Below, one piece after another: positions 9,225 to 19,770 of a DNA stretch of 64,000 bases. The stretch comes from Hyphomicrobium sp. LHD-15 (GTDB lineage Bacteria > Pseudomonadota > Alphaproteobacteria > Rhizobiales > Hyphomicrobiaceae). Position 1 is the first letter of the stretch, and every line of letters starts with the position of its first letter. The notes beneath the pieces are model-generated. The model was not told the DNA's origin. It saw only the letters and a program-made list of their open reading frames with translations, and did no database searches. The stretch lies in assembly GCF_031157355.1 (NCBI RefSeq), contig NZ_JAVIFT010000006.1:62001-126000 (forward strand). Direction: 5' to 3'. Position numbers and translations under genes: made by a program.

Positions 9225-10352
9225 TCAGGCCCCGCCGCCGGTATAGCTGCGCACGAAGCGCGGGCCGAGCCGGGTCAGCACTTCGTAGCCGATGGTTCCG
9301 GCCGCGCGACCCAAGGTTTCGATCGAAAGCCCAGGTCCGATCAGCGTGACGAGATCGCCTCGCGTGACGTTACCCGCAACATCGGTGATGTCGATCGTGA
9401 TGAGATCCATCGAAACGCGCCCGACAATCGGCGCGAGCTGCCCGGCGACCAGCACGCTTCCGCCCGGTTCGCCCGAAGCCGCGCTGAGTGCGCGGGCAAG
9501 ACCGTCCGCATAGCCGGCCGCCACCACAGCTAAGCGTGTTGGGCGCGAAGCCTGCCACGTCGCCGAATAGCCGACGCTATCGCCGGCCGAGAGCGTACGC
9601 ACCTGCAGCACGCGGGCCTGTAGCGTGACGACGGGATTGACCGGCGTCGCGCCTCCCCCGAACGCCTGCCCGCCGTAGAGCGCATAGCCGGGTCGTACCA
9701 GGTCGTAGTGAAAGGGCTTGCCGAGCATCAGGCCATCGGACGCAGCAAGGCTTGCAGGTGCTGGCGGCAACAAGGCGCGCCTGCGATCGAACTCAGCGCG
9801 TTGCGCGTCGTTGTGAGGATCGGCCGGATCGTCGGCACACGCGAGGTGGCTCATGATCAGGCGGATGTCGAGAGCGGCTAGGAGATCCGGCCGGGCGACG
9901 AGCGCCTTGATGTCGGCTTCGCTGAGGCCGAGGCGGTTCAAGCCGGAATCGATCTGCAGCGCCGCCGGAGCAGGCCGCCCCGCTTGCGACGCCTCTGCAA
10001 CCCATTCCTCGATCTCGGGCAGGCTCGAGAGCACCGGCGTCACGTTGGCTGCGCGCAGCAGCGATGCCGAGCCGCCGAGCAGCCCGTCGAGCGCGAACAG
10101 CCGCGCGTCGGGCGCAAGCTGGCGGGCCGCGCGCCCTTCCTCGGGCGTCGCGATGAAGAAGGTGCGGCATCCGGCAAGATTGAGCGCCGGGATGATTTCG
10201 GAGGCCCCGAGCCCATAGGCGTCGGCTTTGACCACACCCGCGCATTCGGAAGGGGCGACGAGCTTTGCCAGCGTCCGCCAGTTGTCCTGCAGCGCATCGA
10301 GATCGATGGTGATGAGGCCCGTCGCCTCGGGCGGGAGCGCGAGACCGGTCAT
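9225..10352 (-). CDS. alr: Alanine racemase
   Basis: PLP enzyme converting L-alanine to D-alanine for peptidoglycan. It has 375 residues. The PLP lysine is in GVVKADAYGLG; the second catalytic residue is the Tyr in VGYSATW; RPGYALYGG is also conserved. The start is placed at 10352 because the family N-terminus (ITIDLDALQDNW) follows within 20 residues; the frame remains open 36 codons further but that stretch looks non-coding. The dnaB-alr-radA order is typical of alphaproteobacteria. Confidence 0.95.
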   Translation of the reverse strand: MTGLALPPEATGLITIDLDALQDNWRTLAKLVAPSECAGVVKADAYGLGASEIIPALNLAGCRTFFIATPEEGRAARQLAPDARLFALDGLLGGSASLLRAANVTPVLSSLPEIEEWVAEASQAGRPAPAALQIDSGLNRLGLSEADIKALVARPDLLAALDIRLIMSHLACADDPADPHNDAQRAEFDRRRALLPPAPASLAASDGLMLGKPFHYDLVRPGYALYGGQAFGGGATPVNPVVTLQARVLQVRTLSAGDSVGYSATWQASRPTRLAVVAAGYADGLARALSAASGEPGGSVLVAGQLAPIVGRVSMDLITIDITDVAGNVTRGDLVTLIGPGLSIETLGRAAGTIGYEVLTRLGPRFVRSYTGGGA

Positions 10353-10476
10353 GCCTCGCAAACTCCCGTTCTTGCGATCGCTCTCCGCATTTGCAGCGTC
10401 ATTCCGGTGAAGGTCGGAATCCAGACACGTGAGAAGCGAGCAATCGAAATACCTCCGCAAGCTTTCGTGCGCGGCG

Positions 10477-11991
10477 TCACTCGTAGCGCTCGGGGAGCTG
10501 GAACTCCTTGGCCAGGTTGCCGAAGCGCGTGTACTGGCTTTCGAACGCGAGCTGCACGGTGCCCACCGGACCGTGACGCTGCTTGCCGACGATCACTTCG
10601 GCCTTGCCTGACACCGCCATCATTTGCGTCTGCCAATCGTTGAACTCCGGCGTCCCTTCGCGCGGCTTCTGCCGCTCGACGTAGTATTCCTCGCGGAACA
10701 CGAACATGACAACGTCGGCGTCCTGCTCGATCGAGCCAGATTCACGAAGGTCGGACAGCTGTGGCCGTTTATCCTCGCGCTGCTCGACCTGACGCGAGAG
10801 CTGCGACAGCGCGATGATCGGCACCGCGAGTTCTTTCGCCAAGGCCTTGAGACCCGTGGTGATTTCGGTAATTTCCTGAACGCGGTTATCGCCCTTCTTC
10901 GAGGAGCCGGAGAGCAGCTGAAGATAGTCGACGATCAGCAGTTCCAAGCCCTTCTGGCGCTTGAGCTTGCGGGCGCGCGCTGCGAGCTGCGCAATGGAAA
11001 TGCCGCCGGTCTGGTCGATGTAGAGCGGTGCGCGGCTCATTTCCTGCGACACGGCGACGAGCTTGCGGAACTCGTCCTCGTTGATCATGCCGCGGCGGAT
11101 GCGCTCGGAGGCAATCTCGGCCTGCTCGGAGAGAATACGTGTCGCGAGCTGCTCGGCGCTCATTTCGAGCGAGAAGAAGCCGACGCGTCCGCCCTCGAGC
11201 GTCTTGTCCGTGCCGTCCGACTGCCTCTCCGAGCGATAGGCCTTGGCGACATTGTAGGCGATGTTGGTGACGAGCGCCGTCTTGCCCATCGACGGACGAC
11301 CGGCGAGGATGATGAGGTCCGACGACTGCAGGCCGCCCATCCTGTTGTCGAGATCGGTAAGACCGGACGAGAGGCCCGAGAGGTGCCCGTCGCGCTCGTA
11401 GGCCGCGTTCGCCATGTCGATGGCGTGGGTGAGGGCCGAGCCGAACGACATGAAGCCTTGGCCATACTTGCCCTTTTCGGCAAGACCGTAGAGACGGCTC
11501 TCGGCTTCCTGGATCTGGCTTTCGGGCGGGAAATCGATCGGCGCATCGTACGCCGAGTTGACGATGTCCTCGCCGAGCACGATCAGCGAGCGGCGCACCG
11601 CGAGATCGTAGACCGTGCGTCCGTAGTCCTCGACGTTGATGATCGAGGTTGCGTTGGCAGCCAGGCGCCCGAGATACTGCGGCACGGTCAGATGCTGATC
11701 GATCGGCTCGGCCGCATCGAAGAAGGTCTTGAGCGTGATCGGCGTGGCCTGCTTGCCGGCCTGGATCATCTTGCCCGCGGTCTCGTAGATCTGCCCGTGC
11801 AGGGGATCGAAGAAATGCACCGGTTCGAGAAACGCCGAGACCCGGTCCATGGCCTCGTTGTTGATCAGGATCGCACCGAGCAGACCCTGTTCCGCCTCGA
11901 TGTTGTGCGGAGCTTCACGGAATTGCACGGGCTCGGCCGCAGTCGCGGCTTCGCGCAGTTTTTCGGGGAGGAGGAGTGCTTGGTTTGCCAT
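10477..11991 (-). CDS. dnaB: Replicative DNA helicase DnaB
   Basis: Hexameric helicase that unwinds the fork 5'-3' and binds primase. It has 504 residues: an N-terminal DnaB_N helical domain (AEQGLLGAILINNEAMDRV), a linker, and a RecA-like C-terminal ATPase with Walker A GRPSMGKT and the conserved LSQLSRQVEQR. No intein interrupts it. First gene of the minus-strand dnaB-alr-radA-cvpA-purF run; 125 bases separate it from alr. Its upstream 335 bases, shared with the rplI terminator, should hold its promoter, but I cannot pick out a convincing one. Confidence 0.97.
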   Translation of the reverse strand: MANQALLLPEKLREAATAAEPVQFREAPHNIEAEQGLLGAILINNEAMDRVSAFLEPVHFFDPLHGQIYETAGKMIQAGKQATPITLKTFFDAAEPIDQHLTVPQYLGRLAANATSIINVEDYGRTVYDLAVRRSLIVLGEDIVNSAYDAPIDFPPESQIQEAESRLYGLAEKGKYGQGFMSFGSALTHAIDMANAAYERDGHLSGLSSGLTDLDNRMGGLQSSDLIILAGRPSMGKTALVTNIAYNVAKAYRSERQSDGTDKTLEGGRVGFFSLEMSAEQLATRILSEQAEIASERIRRGMINEDEFRKLVAVSQEMSRAPLYIDQTGGISIAQLAARARKLKRQKGLELLIVDYLQLLSGSSKKGDNRVQEITEITTGLKALAKELAVPIIALSQLSRQVEQREDKRPQLSDLRESGSIEQDADVVMFVFREEYYVERQKPREGTPEFNDWQTQMMAVSGKAEVIVGKQRHGPVGTVQLAFESQYTRFGNLAKEFQLPERYE

Positions 11992-12261
11992 GCGGGGAAC
12001 CTAGCTCAGCGCCCGAGTCGCCGCGAGCTGCAAGCCAGCCCGTCCCCGATACCCACACCCCCAAAATTTCGCGCTTGTGTGAGGCGAATCAAACGCAAAA
12101 AACAACGTGAACAGACTAACCCGGCGACCGCTGCGCAGCCATGTTGCGGGGGTGCCCGGAATTCACATCGGGGCGGACCGGCAAAGCTTTTTCCGCGTCC
12201 GTTATGCAACTCCGCGCAATCGGCAGCGCATGACCCGTCGCGGGCGGATCTGCGAGGGAAA
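11992..12261. other. dnaB upstream region
   Basis: Non-coding stretch between the dnaB start and the rplI terminator. It should hold the dnaB promoter (minus strand). No clear -35/-10 pair, hairpin or small gene with a ribosome-binding site could be recognised. Confidence 0.4.
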
Positions 12262-12297
12262 AAGAAAAAGGCGGGCCGAGCGTTGCTCGACCCGCCG
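12262..12297 (-). terminator. Rho-independent terminator of the rpsF-rpsR-rplI operon
   Basis: On the minus strand a GC-rich stem GGCGGG-t-CGAGC pairs with GCTCG-g-CCCGCC around a three-base loop and is followed by TTTTTCTTTTTC. It lies about 30 bases beyond the rplI stop codon. One of the clearest terminators in the window. Confidence 0.92.
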
Positions 12298-12326
12298 AAA
12301 CTGCAGCGCGGAAAGCGCCAGGCCGA

Positions 12327-12908
12327 TTAGGCCTGCTCTTCGCCTTCGCCCTCGGGAGCAGCGCCCTCTTCGAACACGGCGTCGGGATTGAACGTCTCGA
12401 GTTCGAGCGCTTCGTCCTTGATCACCGTGACGTCCTCGCCGCGAGCCTGCTTCTCGGCTTCTTCATCCGAGCGGGCGACGTTGAGCACGACCTTGACGAC
12501 GACTTCAGGATGCAGCGCGACCTTGGTGTCGTGCAGGCCGAGCGTCTTGATCGGACGGTCGAGCACCACCTGGCGGCGCTCGATCGTGAAGCCACCGGCC
12601 GTGACGGCGTCGGCGATGTCGCGGGTCGAAACCGAGCCGTAGAGCTGGCCGGTGTCACCGGCCGAGCGGATCGCGGTGAAGATCTTGCCTTCGAGCTTGG
12701 TGGCGACCGCCTCGGCTTCCTTCTTGAGTTCGAGGTTGTTGGCTTCGAGCTGCGAGCGCTGGGTCTCGAAGTGCGCGATGTTTTCCTTGGTTGCGCGCAG
12801 AGCCTTGTTCTGCGGCAGGAGGAAGTTGCGGGCGTAGCCGTTCTTGACGTTGACGACGTCGCCCATCTGGCCAAGCCGGCCGATACGCTCGAGAAGAATG
12901 ACTTGCAT
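12327..12908 (-). CDS. rplI: 50S ribosomal protein L9
   Basis: Binds 23S rRNA and helps maintain reading frame. It has 193 residues: the N-terminal L9 signature ([20 protein letters not shown]), a connecting helix and a C-terminal domain, then an acidic Glu/Ala-rich tail that makes it longer than the ~150-residue norm, as in many alphaproteobacteria. An AAGGAG site lies 7 bases before the ATG at 12908; the frame is open far upstream, but the L9 N-terminus fixes the start. Last gene of the ribosomal operon. Confidence 0.96.
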   Translation of the reverse strand: MQVILLERIGRLGQMGDVVNVKNGYARNFLLPQNKALRATKENIAHFETQRSQLEANNLELKKEAEAVATKLEGKIFTAIRSAGDTGQLYGSVSTRDIADAVTAGGFTIERRQVVLDRPIKTLGLHDTKVALHPEVVVKVVLNVARSDEEAEKQARGEDVTVIKDEALELETFNPDAVFEEGAAPEGEGEEQA

Positions 12909-12931
12909 GGGGTTAGCTCCTTTGAAGATGT

Positions 12932-13975
12932 TCAAGAGTTGCGATTGAGTGGCGGCGCACCGGGGGGAGCCCCAGGCGAACTGTGCGAGCGGGCCCTGAG
13001 ATGCAGGACCGTTTCGGCGAGGCCGAGCAGGGCGACGAAAAAGCCGATCCAGATATTGACGACGAGCAGGAGGCCGTAGAGCGCCCACAGCGCGAACGGA
13101 CGCCAGGGTCTGCCGCGCGTCGTATAATGAAGAATGCCGAGGCCGAGCAGCAGATAGGCGGTGAAAAGCCCGCCCGCGAAGGCCGAGGCGGCAAGGCCCG
13201 GATAGCCCGCAAGCGTCGTTGCGAGAAGCATGGCGCCGAAAGCGAGCGGCGTACCGGCGGGATAGGTGATGGCGGCGAGATCCGGCCACGGCCGTCCGAG
13301 CTGGCCGGACGCAAGCGTGATGCGTCCCGCGAGCCACAGATTGAACAGCAGGCTCGCCATCCACGACATGGCGGATGCGCCCGGTAGCACCGAAAGCGCG
13401 ATTTCCGAAAGCGAGGCGATCTCGGCTTCGCTGAGCTGGACCTGCCCGTTGGTTTGCGGAAGTTCGGCCACGACCGTGGTCTTGATGAATTCGCCCAGCG
13501 CCTTGCGCAGAAGCTCGAGGTCGCCGCCGAGCAGCAGCAGCGACGCAATCGCCATGACGCCCGCCATCACAGCCGACCAGATCACGAGGCGGCCGACCGG
13601 ATACCATTCGAGAAGCGGAGCGGCGTCTTCCGAGGTATCGTCGTGGGCCGGCACATTTCTCTGAACCTCGCCGGAATTCTCAGCGAGCGGCCGTCCGAGC
13701 AGCGCGAGGTAGGTAAGCAGGATCATCGGCGCGGCCTGCGTCAGCGCGAAAATCGACGCGACGGTCGGGCCTGCGAAAAGCAGCACGATTCCGCTGCCGA
13801 CAGCGCCGGCAAAAGCCGCCGCACGCCAGCCCCAGCCGAGGCCGGCGAGCGCGATCGCGAGCGGCGTGATGAAGAACAGGAAGAAGCGGACAAACAGCGG
13901 TCCCGTGGTCGCAGAGGCGAAAACCACCGCCGCGACCAGCCCAAGGCCAGCACCTGCCAGATAAGTTGTTCTCAT
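12932..13975 (-). CDS. DUF2232 family polytopic membrane protein
   Basis: Integral membrane protein of 347 residues with about eight hydrophobic segments, e.g. [17 protein letters not shown] at the N-terminus and [14 protein letters not shown] near the C-terminus. Members of this uncharacterised family sit between rpsR and rplI in many alphaproteobacteria, which is the main clue to identity; the function is unknown. A polar insert (about residues 100-125) interrupts the membrane segments. Start at 13975 puts a short polar stretch before the first helix; a start at 14020 would be possible. Confidence 0.8.
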   Translation of the reverse strand: MRTTYLAGAGLGLVAAVVFASATTGPLFVRFFLFFITPLAIALAGLGWGWRAAAFAGAVGSGIVLLFAGPTVASIFALTQAAPMILLTYLALLGRPLAENSGEVQRNVPAHDDTSEDAAPLLEWYPVGRLVIWSAVMAGVMAIASLLLLGGDLELLRKALGEFIKTTVVAELPQTNGQVQLSEAEIASLSEIALSVLPGASAMSWMASLLFNLWLAGRITLASGQLGRPWPDLAAITYPAGTPLAFGAMLLATTLAGYPGLAASAFAGGLFTAYLLLGLGILHYTTRGRPWRPFALWALYGLLLVVNIWIGFFVALLGLAETVLHLRARSHSSPGAPPGAPPLNRNS

Positions 13976-14090
13976 AACCCCAGCTGTCCCGCATTCGATG
14001 CGGTTAGGGTGAGGGGGCAAACAAGAGAGCCCCGCTCATCCAACCCAGAAAAACCTACGGCCGAACTCACTTCGGCACGTAGGTCGAAAC

Positions 14091-14339
14091 TTACTTCAAG
14101 ACGTAGGGAAGCAGGCCGAGGAAGCGCGCGCGCTTGATGGCACGAGCGAGCTCTCTCTGCTTCTTGGCCGAAACGGCCGTGATGCGCGACGGCACGATCT
14201 TGCCGCGCTCGGAAATGTAGCGGCCGAGCGTACGCACATCCTTGTAGTCGATCTTCGGCGCCTGATCGCCCGAGAACGGGCAGGTCTTGCGGCGACGGTG
14301 GAACGGCCGGCGTGCGGCGATTTCTTGAATCTCAGCCAT
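14091..14339 (-). CDS. rpsR: 30S ribosomal protein S18
   Basis: Small-subunit protein that pairs with S6 on 16S rRNA. It has 82 residues, basic, with [13 protein letters not shown] near the N-terminus and the family core [19 protein letters not shown]. It begins 2 bases after the rpsF stop, consistent with translational coupling and equal stoichiometry with S6. Confidence 0.97.
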   Translation of the reverse strand: MAEIQEIAARRPFHRRRKTCPFSGDQAPKIDYKDVRTLGRYISERGKIVPSRITAVSAKKQRELARAIKRARFLGLLPYVLK

Positions 14340-14341
14340 GA

Positions 14342-14956
14342 TCAGCCCTCCGATCCGGTGCTGCCGCCCGGCTTGTTGTCTCTAAATGGCGGACGCGGAC
14401 CGCGATCGCCACCCTCACGCGGGGGACGCGGACCACGGTCGCCTTCACGCGGCGGGCGCGAATCGCCGCCCTCGCGCGGAGGACGGGCACGGAACGTGGA
14501 GCCACCTTCGCCGCCGCCGAAGCCGCCGCGATCGCCACCACGGAACCCACCGCGGTCGCCGCCACGGAAGCCGCCGCGATCACCGCCACGGAACCCGCCG
14601 CCTGCGCCACGATCGCCACCGCGTTCGTCGCGATCCTGCTTACGCATCATGACGGAAGGCTCGGTCTCGAGCTCTTCGACGCGCAGCGTGATGAAGCGGA
14701 TGACGTCGGTCGAAAGACCCATGCGACGCTCCATCTCGGCGACAGCCGCTGCGGGCGCGTCGATGTTGAAGAGCGAATAGTGGGCCTTGCGGCTCTTCTT
14801 GATCTTGAATGCGAGGCCCTTGAGGCCCCAGTACTCGGTCTTGGTGATCTTGCCGCCGCCTTCGGTGATGACGTCGGTATATTCTTTCTGAAGCGCCTCG
14901 ACCTGCTGTTGCGAGACGTCCTGGCGTGCCAGGAAGACATGCTCGTAAAGGGGCAT
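14342..14956 (-). CDS. rpsF: 30S ribosomal protein S6 with long Gly/Arg-rich tail
   Basis: Binds S18 and the 16S central domain. The canonical S6 fold covers residues 1-100 ([35 protein letters not shown]). A further ~100 residues form a low-complexity tail: repeats of GGDRGGFR at 112-152, then repeated [11 protein letters not shown] units to about 190. The protein is 204 residues, against roughly 100-150 for most S6. The ATG at 14956 has AAAGG upstream; the frame extends upstream without S6 similarity. First gene of rpsF-rpsR-DUF2232-rplI. Confidence 0.95.
   Translation of the reverse strand: MPLYEHVFLARQDVSQQQVEALQKEYTDVITEGGGKITKTEYWGLKGLAFKIKKSRKAHYSLFNIDAPAAAVAEMERRMGLSTDVIRFITLRVEELETEPSVMMRKQDRDERGGDRGAGGGFRGGDRGGFRGGDRGGFRGGDRGGFGGGEGGSTFRARPPREGGDSRPPREGDRGPRPPREGGDRGPRPPFRDNKPGGSTGSEG
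14389..14623 (-). repeat. In-gene tandem repeats encoding the S6 Gly-Arg-Asp tail
   Basis: Two blocks of short in-frame repeats in rpsF. The first repeats an 8-codon unit (FRGGDRGG, about three copies); the second repeats PPREG(G)DRGPR (about three copies). Such tracts change in number by replication slippage. Confidence 0.8.
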
Positions 14957-15110
14957 GTTTGGCCTTTCGTTTCGAGTTGACCGCCGGCTCAAAGAGCCGT
15001 GGATCACGATCCCGCTTCGGCGCAAAGCCCCTCATGGGCCCTAGAAAGGCCCAAAGGCACCCAAAGAGCGAAGACACCGGGGGACAGGAAAACCTGGGTC
15101 AAGCCCAGAT

Positions 15111-15132
15111 TCTATTGGGCATACCCAATAGA
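15111..15132. promoter_or_regulatory. Perfect palindrome upstream of rpsF
   Basis: TCTATTGGG and CCCAATAGA flank a four-base CATA centre, about 155 bases upstream of the rpsF start. It could be an operator or a leader hairpin of the ribosomal operon. The rest of the 285-base gap (14957-15241) shows no gene; an S6:S18 autoregulatory leader would be expected here, but I cannot confirm one. Confidence 0.45.
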
Positions 15133-15241
15133 CCTTGCCGCCGAGCTGAGAATAGCTCCGCGGCCCCGTTCAGCCTCCAACCGAAGCGCGTGACGGCGCG
15201 ACTTATACGGGATTTGCCGCCGTCGGCAAGGGGGAAGAGGG

Positions 15242-15556
15242 TTAACCTGCCGATCCGGCCGACTTCTCGTAAGCCGCCAGGCAATCCGCGCCATCGCAGT
15301 CGATCCAGCGGCCGCTCGGCAATTGCACCTCCCACACAGCCTCCCGCTTGAGCGGGCCCGGCGCCGGAGACTTATAGGCGTCCTCCCGGGTCGATCTGTA
15401 AAATTGGCGCGTTTTCAGCGTCTTGCCGTCCCGCGTCTGGATCGTGCCGGTGGCGATGACGTCCCGCGGCAGCAAATCCCACTGCCAGGCGAGAATGTAG
15501 GCTGCGGCCACCGCGACGAAAACCACCAGCGCCCAAACCATGCGTCTGCTCCTCAT
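15242..15556 (-). CDS. Small hypothetical membrane-anchored protein
   Basis: Unrecognised protein of 104 residues. It has one hydrophobic segment near the N-terminus (VWALVVFVAVAAAYILAW), then a polar, probably periplasmic domain with two Cys in WIDCDGADCLAAYEK that could form a disulfide. The ATG at 15556 is preferred because GAGG lies just upstream. It is divergent from fabD; a domain of unknown function. Moderate confidence it is a real gene: codon use matches neighbours and it fills an otherwise empty interval. Confidence 0.65.
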   Translation of the reverse strand: MRSRRMVWALVVFVAVAAAYILAWQWDLLPRDVIATGTIQTRDGKTLKTRQFYRSTREDAYKSPAPGPLKREAVWEVQLPSGRWIDCDGADCLAAYEKSAGSAG

Positions 15557-15731
15557 GGGCCTCAATTTCCGAGCGAATCCCCGATCCAATTCACGCACCC
15601 TCGTGGCCCCTGTTCCCCCGGGTCTTGACAATCACGGGGCCAACATGTCGAAAGCGCGGGAGAACGTTGAGATCCCGACGTGCGCCTTTGGCCGCCGGAT
15701 ACGGGACGAACAAATCACAAAAGGAGCGAGC

Positions 15732-16679
15732 GTGGCACGCGCATTCGTATTTCCCGGACAGGGCAGCCAGGATGTGGGCATGGGCCGCGAGCTGGCCGAA
15801 ACCTTCCCCGTCGCTCGCGCGGTGTTCGACGAGGTCGACGAAGCCCTCGGCCAGAAGCTCTCCGCCATCATGTGGGAAGGGCCCAAGGAAACGCTGACGC
15901 TGACCGAGAACGCTCAGCCCGCGCTGATGGCCGTTTCGATCGCGGTCCTGCGCGTGCTCGAACGCGAGCGCGGCCTGAAGCTCGCCGATACCGTGAAGTT
16001 CGTCGCCGGCCATTCGCTCGGCGAATATTCGGCCCTCGCAGCTGCCGGCGCCTTCTCGCTGTCGGATACTGCTCGCCTCCTGAAGCTGCGCGGCAAGGCC
16101 ATGCAGGCCGCGGTGCCGGTCGGCCAGGGCGCGATGGTGGCGCTGCTCGGCGTCGGTCTCGACGTAGCCGAAAAAGTGGCCGCCGAAGCGGCCCAGGGCG
16201 ACGTCTGCCAGGTCGCCAACGACAACGAGCCGACACAGGTCGTGCTCTCGGGTTCGAAGGCCGCGATCGATCGCGTCGCCGAGATCGGCAAGGCGCATGG
16301 CGTGCGCCGCGCGGTTCCGCTCCCTGTCTCCGCGCCGTTCCATTGCGCGCTAATGCAGCCCGCCGCCGACGCGATGGCGGATGCGCTTTCGAAGGTTGCC
16401 ATCAACAAGCCGGTCGTCCCCGTCGTGGCCAACGTCGTCGCCAGCGCGGTCAGCGATCCGGACGAGATCCGCCGCCTGCTCGTGCAGCAGGTGACTGGCA
16501 CCGTGCGCTGGCGCGAGTGCGTGGGGTATCTCGCCGCGAACGGCGTCACCGACATTTTCGAGATCGGCTCCGGCAAGGTGCTGGCCGGTCTTGCCAAGCG
16601 CATCGAGAAGTCGCTCGAAGCGGCGAGCCTCGGCACGCCCGCCGACATCGAGGCCGCTTGGCCCAAGCTCAGCTCATAA
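15732..16679 (+). CDS. fabD: Malonyl-CoA:ACP transacylase
   Basis: Loads malonyl groups from CoA onto acyl carrier protein for fatty-acid elongation. It has 315 residues. The nucleophile motif GHSLGEYSALAAAG and the N-terminal FVFPGQGSQ are clear. The start is a GTG at 15732 with AAGGAG 7 bases upstream; the in-frame ATG further upstream lacks both a site and similarity. First gene of fabD-fabG-acpP-fabF. Confidence 0.96.
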   Translation: MARAFVFPGQGSQDVGMGRELAETFPVARAVFDEVDEALGQKLSAIMWEGPKETLTLTENAQPALMAVSIAVLRVLERERGLKLADTVKFVAGHSLGEYSALAAAGAFSLSDTARLLKLRGKAMQAAVPVGQGAMVALLGVGLDVAEKVAAEAAQGDVCQVANDNEPTQVVLSGSKAAIDRVAEIGKAHGVRRAVPLPVSAPFHCALMQPAADAMADALSKVAINKPVVPVVANVVASAVSDPDEIRRLLVQQVTGTVRWRECVGYLAANGVTDIFEIGSGKVLAGLAKRIEKSLEAASLGTPADIEAAWPKLSS

Positions 16680-16703
16680 CGTGATCGAAAAGGACCCCAC
16701 ACA

Positions 16704-17447
<744 letters not shown>

Positions 17448-17781
17448 CGACGGTTTTGGTTAACTCCCTCGGCTGCGCGGGCCGCAATCTGCAACCGGGG
17501 GCAATGTGTCGCTCTCGATGCGGGCTATTCGCAGCCCGTTGCATTGGGGGCAGTGCTGGCCAAGCCTAGGGAGATATGTTAACGAGCCTCGTTTTTTTGC
17601 TGCGCAGCTTTGGGAAAGGCCCTAACGATCAACGCTCACGCGCTGTCGTCCGGGACACACCCCTTGAATGGCGCCGCCAGAAGCTGGACGAGACACGACT
17701 TCATCTTGTGCGTTCCGCTCCGACGGGACCCGAGAAGACGATAGCAACCAGAAGATTAGAGCAGGGACACGAGGGAAGACG
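17448..17781. other. fabG-acpP intergenic region
   Basis: This 334-base gap holds a hairpin CGGGCT/AGCCCG at 17521-17538 (no T-run, so a weak terminator at best) and a GTTAACGAGCC followed by a T-tract around 17578-17598. acpP is usually made in excess, so a strong separate promoter is expected here, but I cannot fix its boxes. No small gene is supported. Confidence 0.4.
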
Positions 17782-18024
17782 ATGAGCGATGTCGCAGAGC
17801 GCGTGAAGAAGATCGTTGTAGAGCATCTTGGCGTCGAGGCCGACAAGGTCACTGAGAACGCAAGCTTCATCGACGATCTGGGCGCTGACAGCCTTGATAC
17901 GGTCGAGCTGGTCATGGCGTTCGAGGAAGAGTTCGGATGCGAGATTCCGGACGATGCCGCCGAGCACATTCTGACGGTCGGCGATGCTGTGAAGTTCCTC
18001 GAGAAGAACGCAACCGCCGCTTAA
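17782..18024 (+). CDS. acpP: Acyl carrier protein
   Basis: 80-residue acidic carrier of growing fatty acyl chains. The phosphopantetheine serine is in [20 protein letters not shown]. The ATG at 17782 follows GAGGGAAGACG. Placed between fabG and fabF as usual, but with about 290 bases of non-coding sequence on either side, fitting separate control of this abundant protein. Confidence 0.98.
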   Translation: MSDVAERVKKIVVEHLGVEADKVTENASFIDDLGADSLDTVELVMAFEEEFGCEIPDDAAEHILTVGDAVKFLEKNATAA

Positions 18025-18313
18025 GGCCGGTTTGCTCTCGAACACGCGCATTCGAGGTGCCAGCGGGTGCCTCGAATGGGCGAGCCGCCGACGGCCGAGG
18101 AAGCAAGCGGAGATCGAGGCGACGTCACGTCGGTCGAGATGTCCGCGAGACCTTGAAGCCAAGGCGGCTTGAGCGGGTTCGAAAGTCGCGTGTTCAGGAA
18201 CTGGGAAACGGGGCGTAGCGGGGGCGCGTCTCGTGGCAACAGAGACCACCACAAGGCCTGGCAAGTTGATCGCCCGGCGTTGAAGGTCAGAGCTCCTTAT
18301 CCATGGAACGCAC
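18025..18313. other. acpP-fabF intergenic region with hairpin
   Basis: 289 bases without a convincing gene. A 9-bp perfect stem CATTCGAGG/CCTCGAATG (18049-18078, 12-base loop) lies just after acpP and may attenuate or protect the acpP transcript; it lacks a T-run. Confidence 0.45.
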
Positions 18314-19585
18314 ATGAGAGAATTGCGCCGCGTCGTCGTCACTGGCCTAGGCCTGGTTTCCCCGGTTGGCTGCGGGGTCGAAGCGTCCTGGAATAATCTT
18401 CTGGCGGGCAAGAGCGGCGCACGGCGCATCGAGGAATTCGAGGTTTCCGACCTCTCGTGCCAGATCGCCAACTTCATCCCGCGCGGCGACAAATCCGAAG
18501 GCAAGTTCAATCCCGACGATTGGATGGAGCCCAAGGAGCAGCGCAAGGTCGATGATTTCATCATCTACGCCGTCGCAGCCGCAGATCAGGCGCTCGCCGA
18601 TGCCGGCTGGAAGGCAGACACGCCCGAAAAGCAGGAGTCGACCGGCGTTCTCATCGGCTCCGGTATCGGCGGCCTTTCGGGCATCGCCGACACCTCGCTG
18701 CTGCTCAAGGAAAAAGGCGCACGCCGCGTCTCGCCGTTCTTCATTCCCGGTCGCCTGATCAATCTTGCGGGCGGCTATGTCTCGATCAAGCATCAGCTCA
18801 AAGGCCCCAACCACGCCGTCGTGACGGCGTGCTCCACCGGCACGCATGCCATCGGCGATGCCGCGCGCATCGTGGCGTTGGGTGACGCCGAGGTCATGGT
18901 CGCGGGCGGAACCGAAAGCTCCATCTGCCGCATCGGCATGGTTGGCTTCGTCGCTTGCCGCGCGCTTTCGAGTGGTTTCAACGACCGCCCGACCGAGGGC
19001 TCGCGACCCTACGACAAGGATCGCGACGGGTTCGTCATGGGCGAGGGCGCCGGCGTCGTCGTCCTCGAAAGCTACGAGCATGCCAAGGCGCGCGGCGCCA
19101 AGATCTACGCCGAGGTCGTCGGCTACGGCATGTCGGGCGATGCCTATCACATCACCGCCCCGTCCGAGACCGGCGATGGCGCGTTCCGCTGCATGCGCGC
19201 CGCGCTGAAGAGCGCCGGCCTCGCGCCGAGCGACATCGACTACATCAACGCACACGGCACCTCGACTCCGCTGGGCGACGAGATCGAGCTCGGCGCCGTC
19301 GAGCGCCTGTTCGGCAACACGCAGGCCAAGCTTTCGATGTCGTCGACCAAGTCGTCGATCGGACATCTGCTCGGGGCAGCCGGCGCGGTCGAAGCCATCT
19401 TCTCGATCCTGGCCATTCGCGATCAGGTCGCACCCGCGACGCTGAACCTCGACAATCCGTCGGTCGAGACCGCCATCGATCTCGTTCCGAAGACGCCGAG
19501 GAAGCGCGAGATCAACACGGTGCTCTCGAATTCCTTCGGGTTTGGAGGCACCAACGCCTCCCTCGTGATGCGCAAGGTGGCCTGA
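18314..19585 (+). CDS. fabF: 3-oxoacyl-ACP synthase II
   Basis: Condensing enzyme that elongates acyl-ACP, including the palmitoleate to vaccenate step. It has 423 residues. The Cys-His-His triad is visible: TACSTGTHAIGDA (Cys), NAHGTSTPLGD (His) and KSSIGHLLGAAG (His). FGFGGTNASL is near the C-terminus. The ATG at 18314 matches the family start (RRVVVTGLGLVSPVG). Confidence 0.97.
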   Translation: MRELRRVVVTGLGLVSPVGCGVEASWNNLLAGKSGARRIEEFEVSDLSCQIANFIPRGDKSEGKFNPDDWMEPKEQRKVDDFIIYAVAAADQALADAGWKADTPEKQESTGVLIGSGIGGLSGIADTSLLLKEKGARRVSPFFIPGRLINLAGGYVSIKHQLKGPNHAVVTACSTGTHAIGDAARIVALGDAEVMVAGGTESSICRIGMVGFVACRALSSGFNDRPTEGSRPYDKDRDGFVMGEGAGVVVLESYEHAKARGAKIYAEVVGYGMSGDAYHITAPSETGDGAFRCMRAALKSAGLAPSDIDYINAHGTSTPLGDEIELGAVERLFGNTQAKLSMSSTKSSIGHLLGAAGAVEAIFSILAIRDQVAPATLNLDNPSVETAIDLVPKTPRKREINTVLSNSFGFGGTNASLVMRKVA

Positions 19586-19770
19586 CCAACCCGGTGAGGT
19601 CCCTGGAGAGCTGCCGGTTAAGGCCGTTCTGACCGGGGTTTTGCCACAATCCCGCGATCACGTCGTGGCGTGACGAGGCGCGCGGATATAAAGCCCGCCT
19701 CAAAGGGATTGCCTGCTCGCCGTCGGGGACGCGGCGCGACAGGGAGCGGACGCGAGACGGGAGCTGGTTG

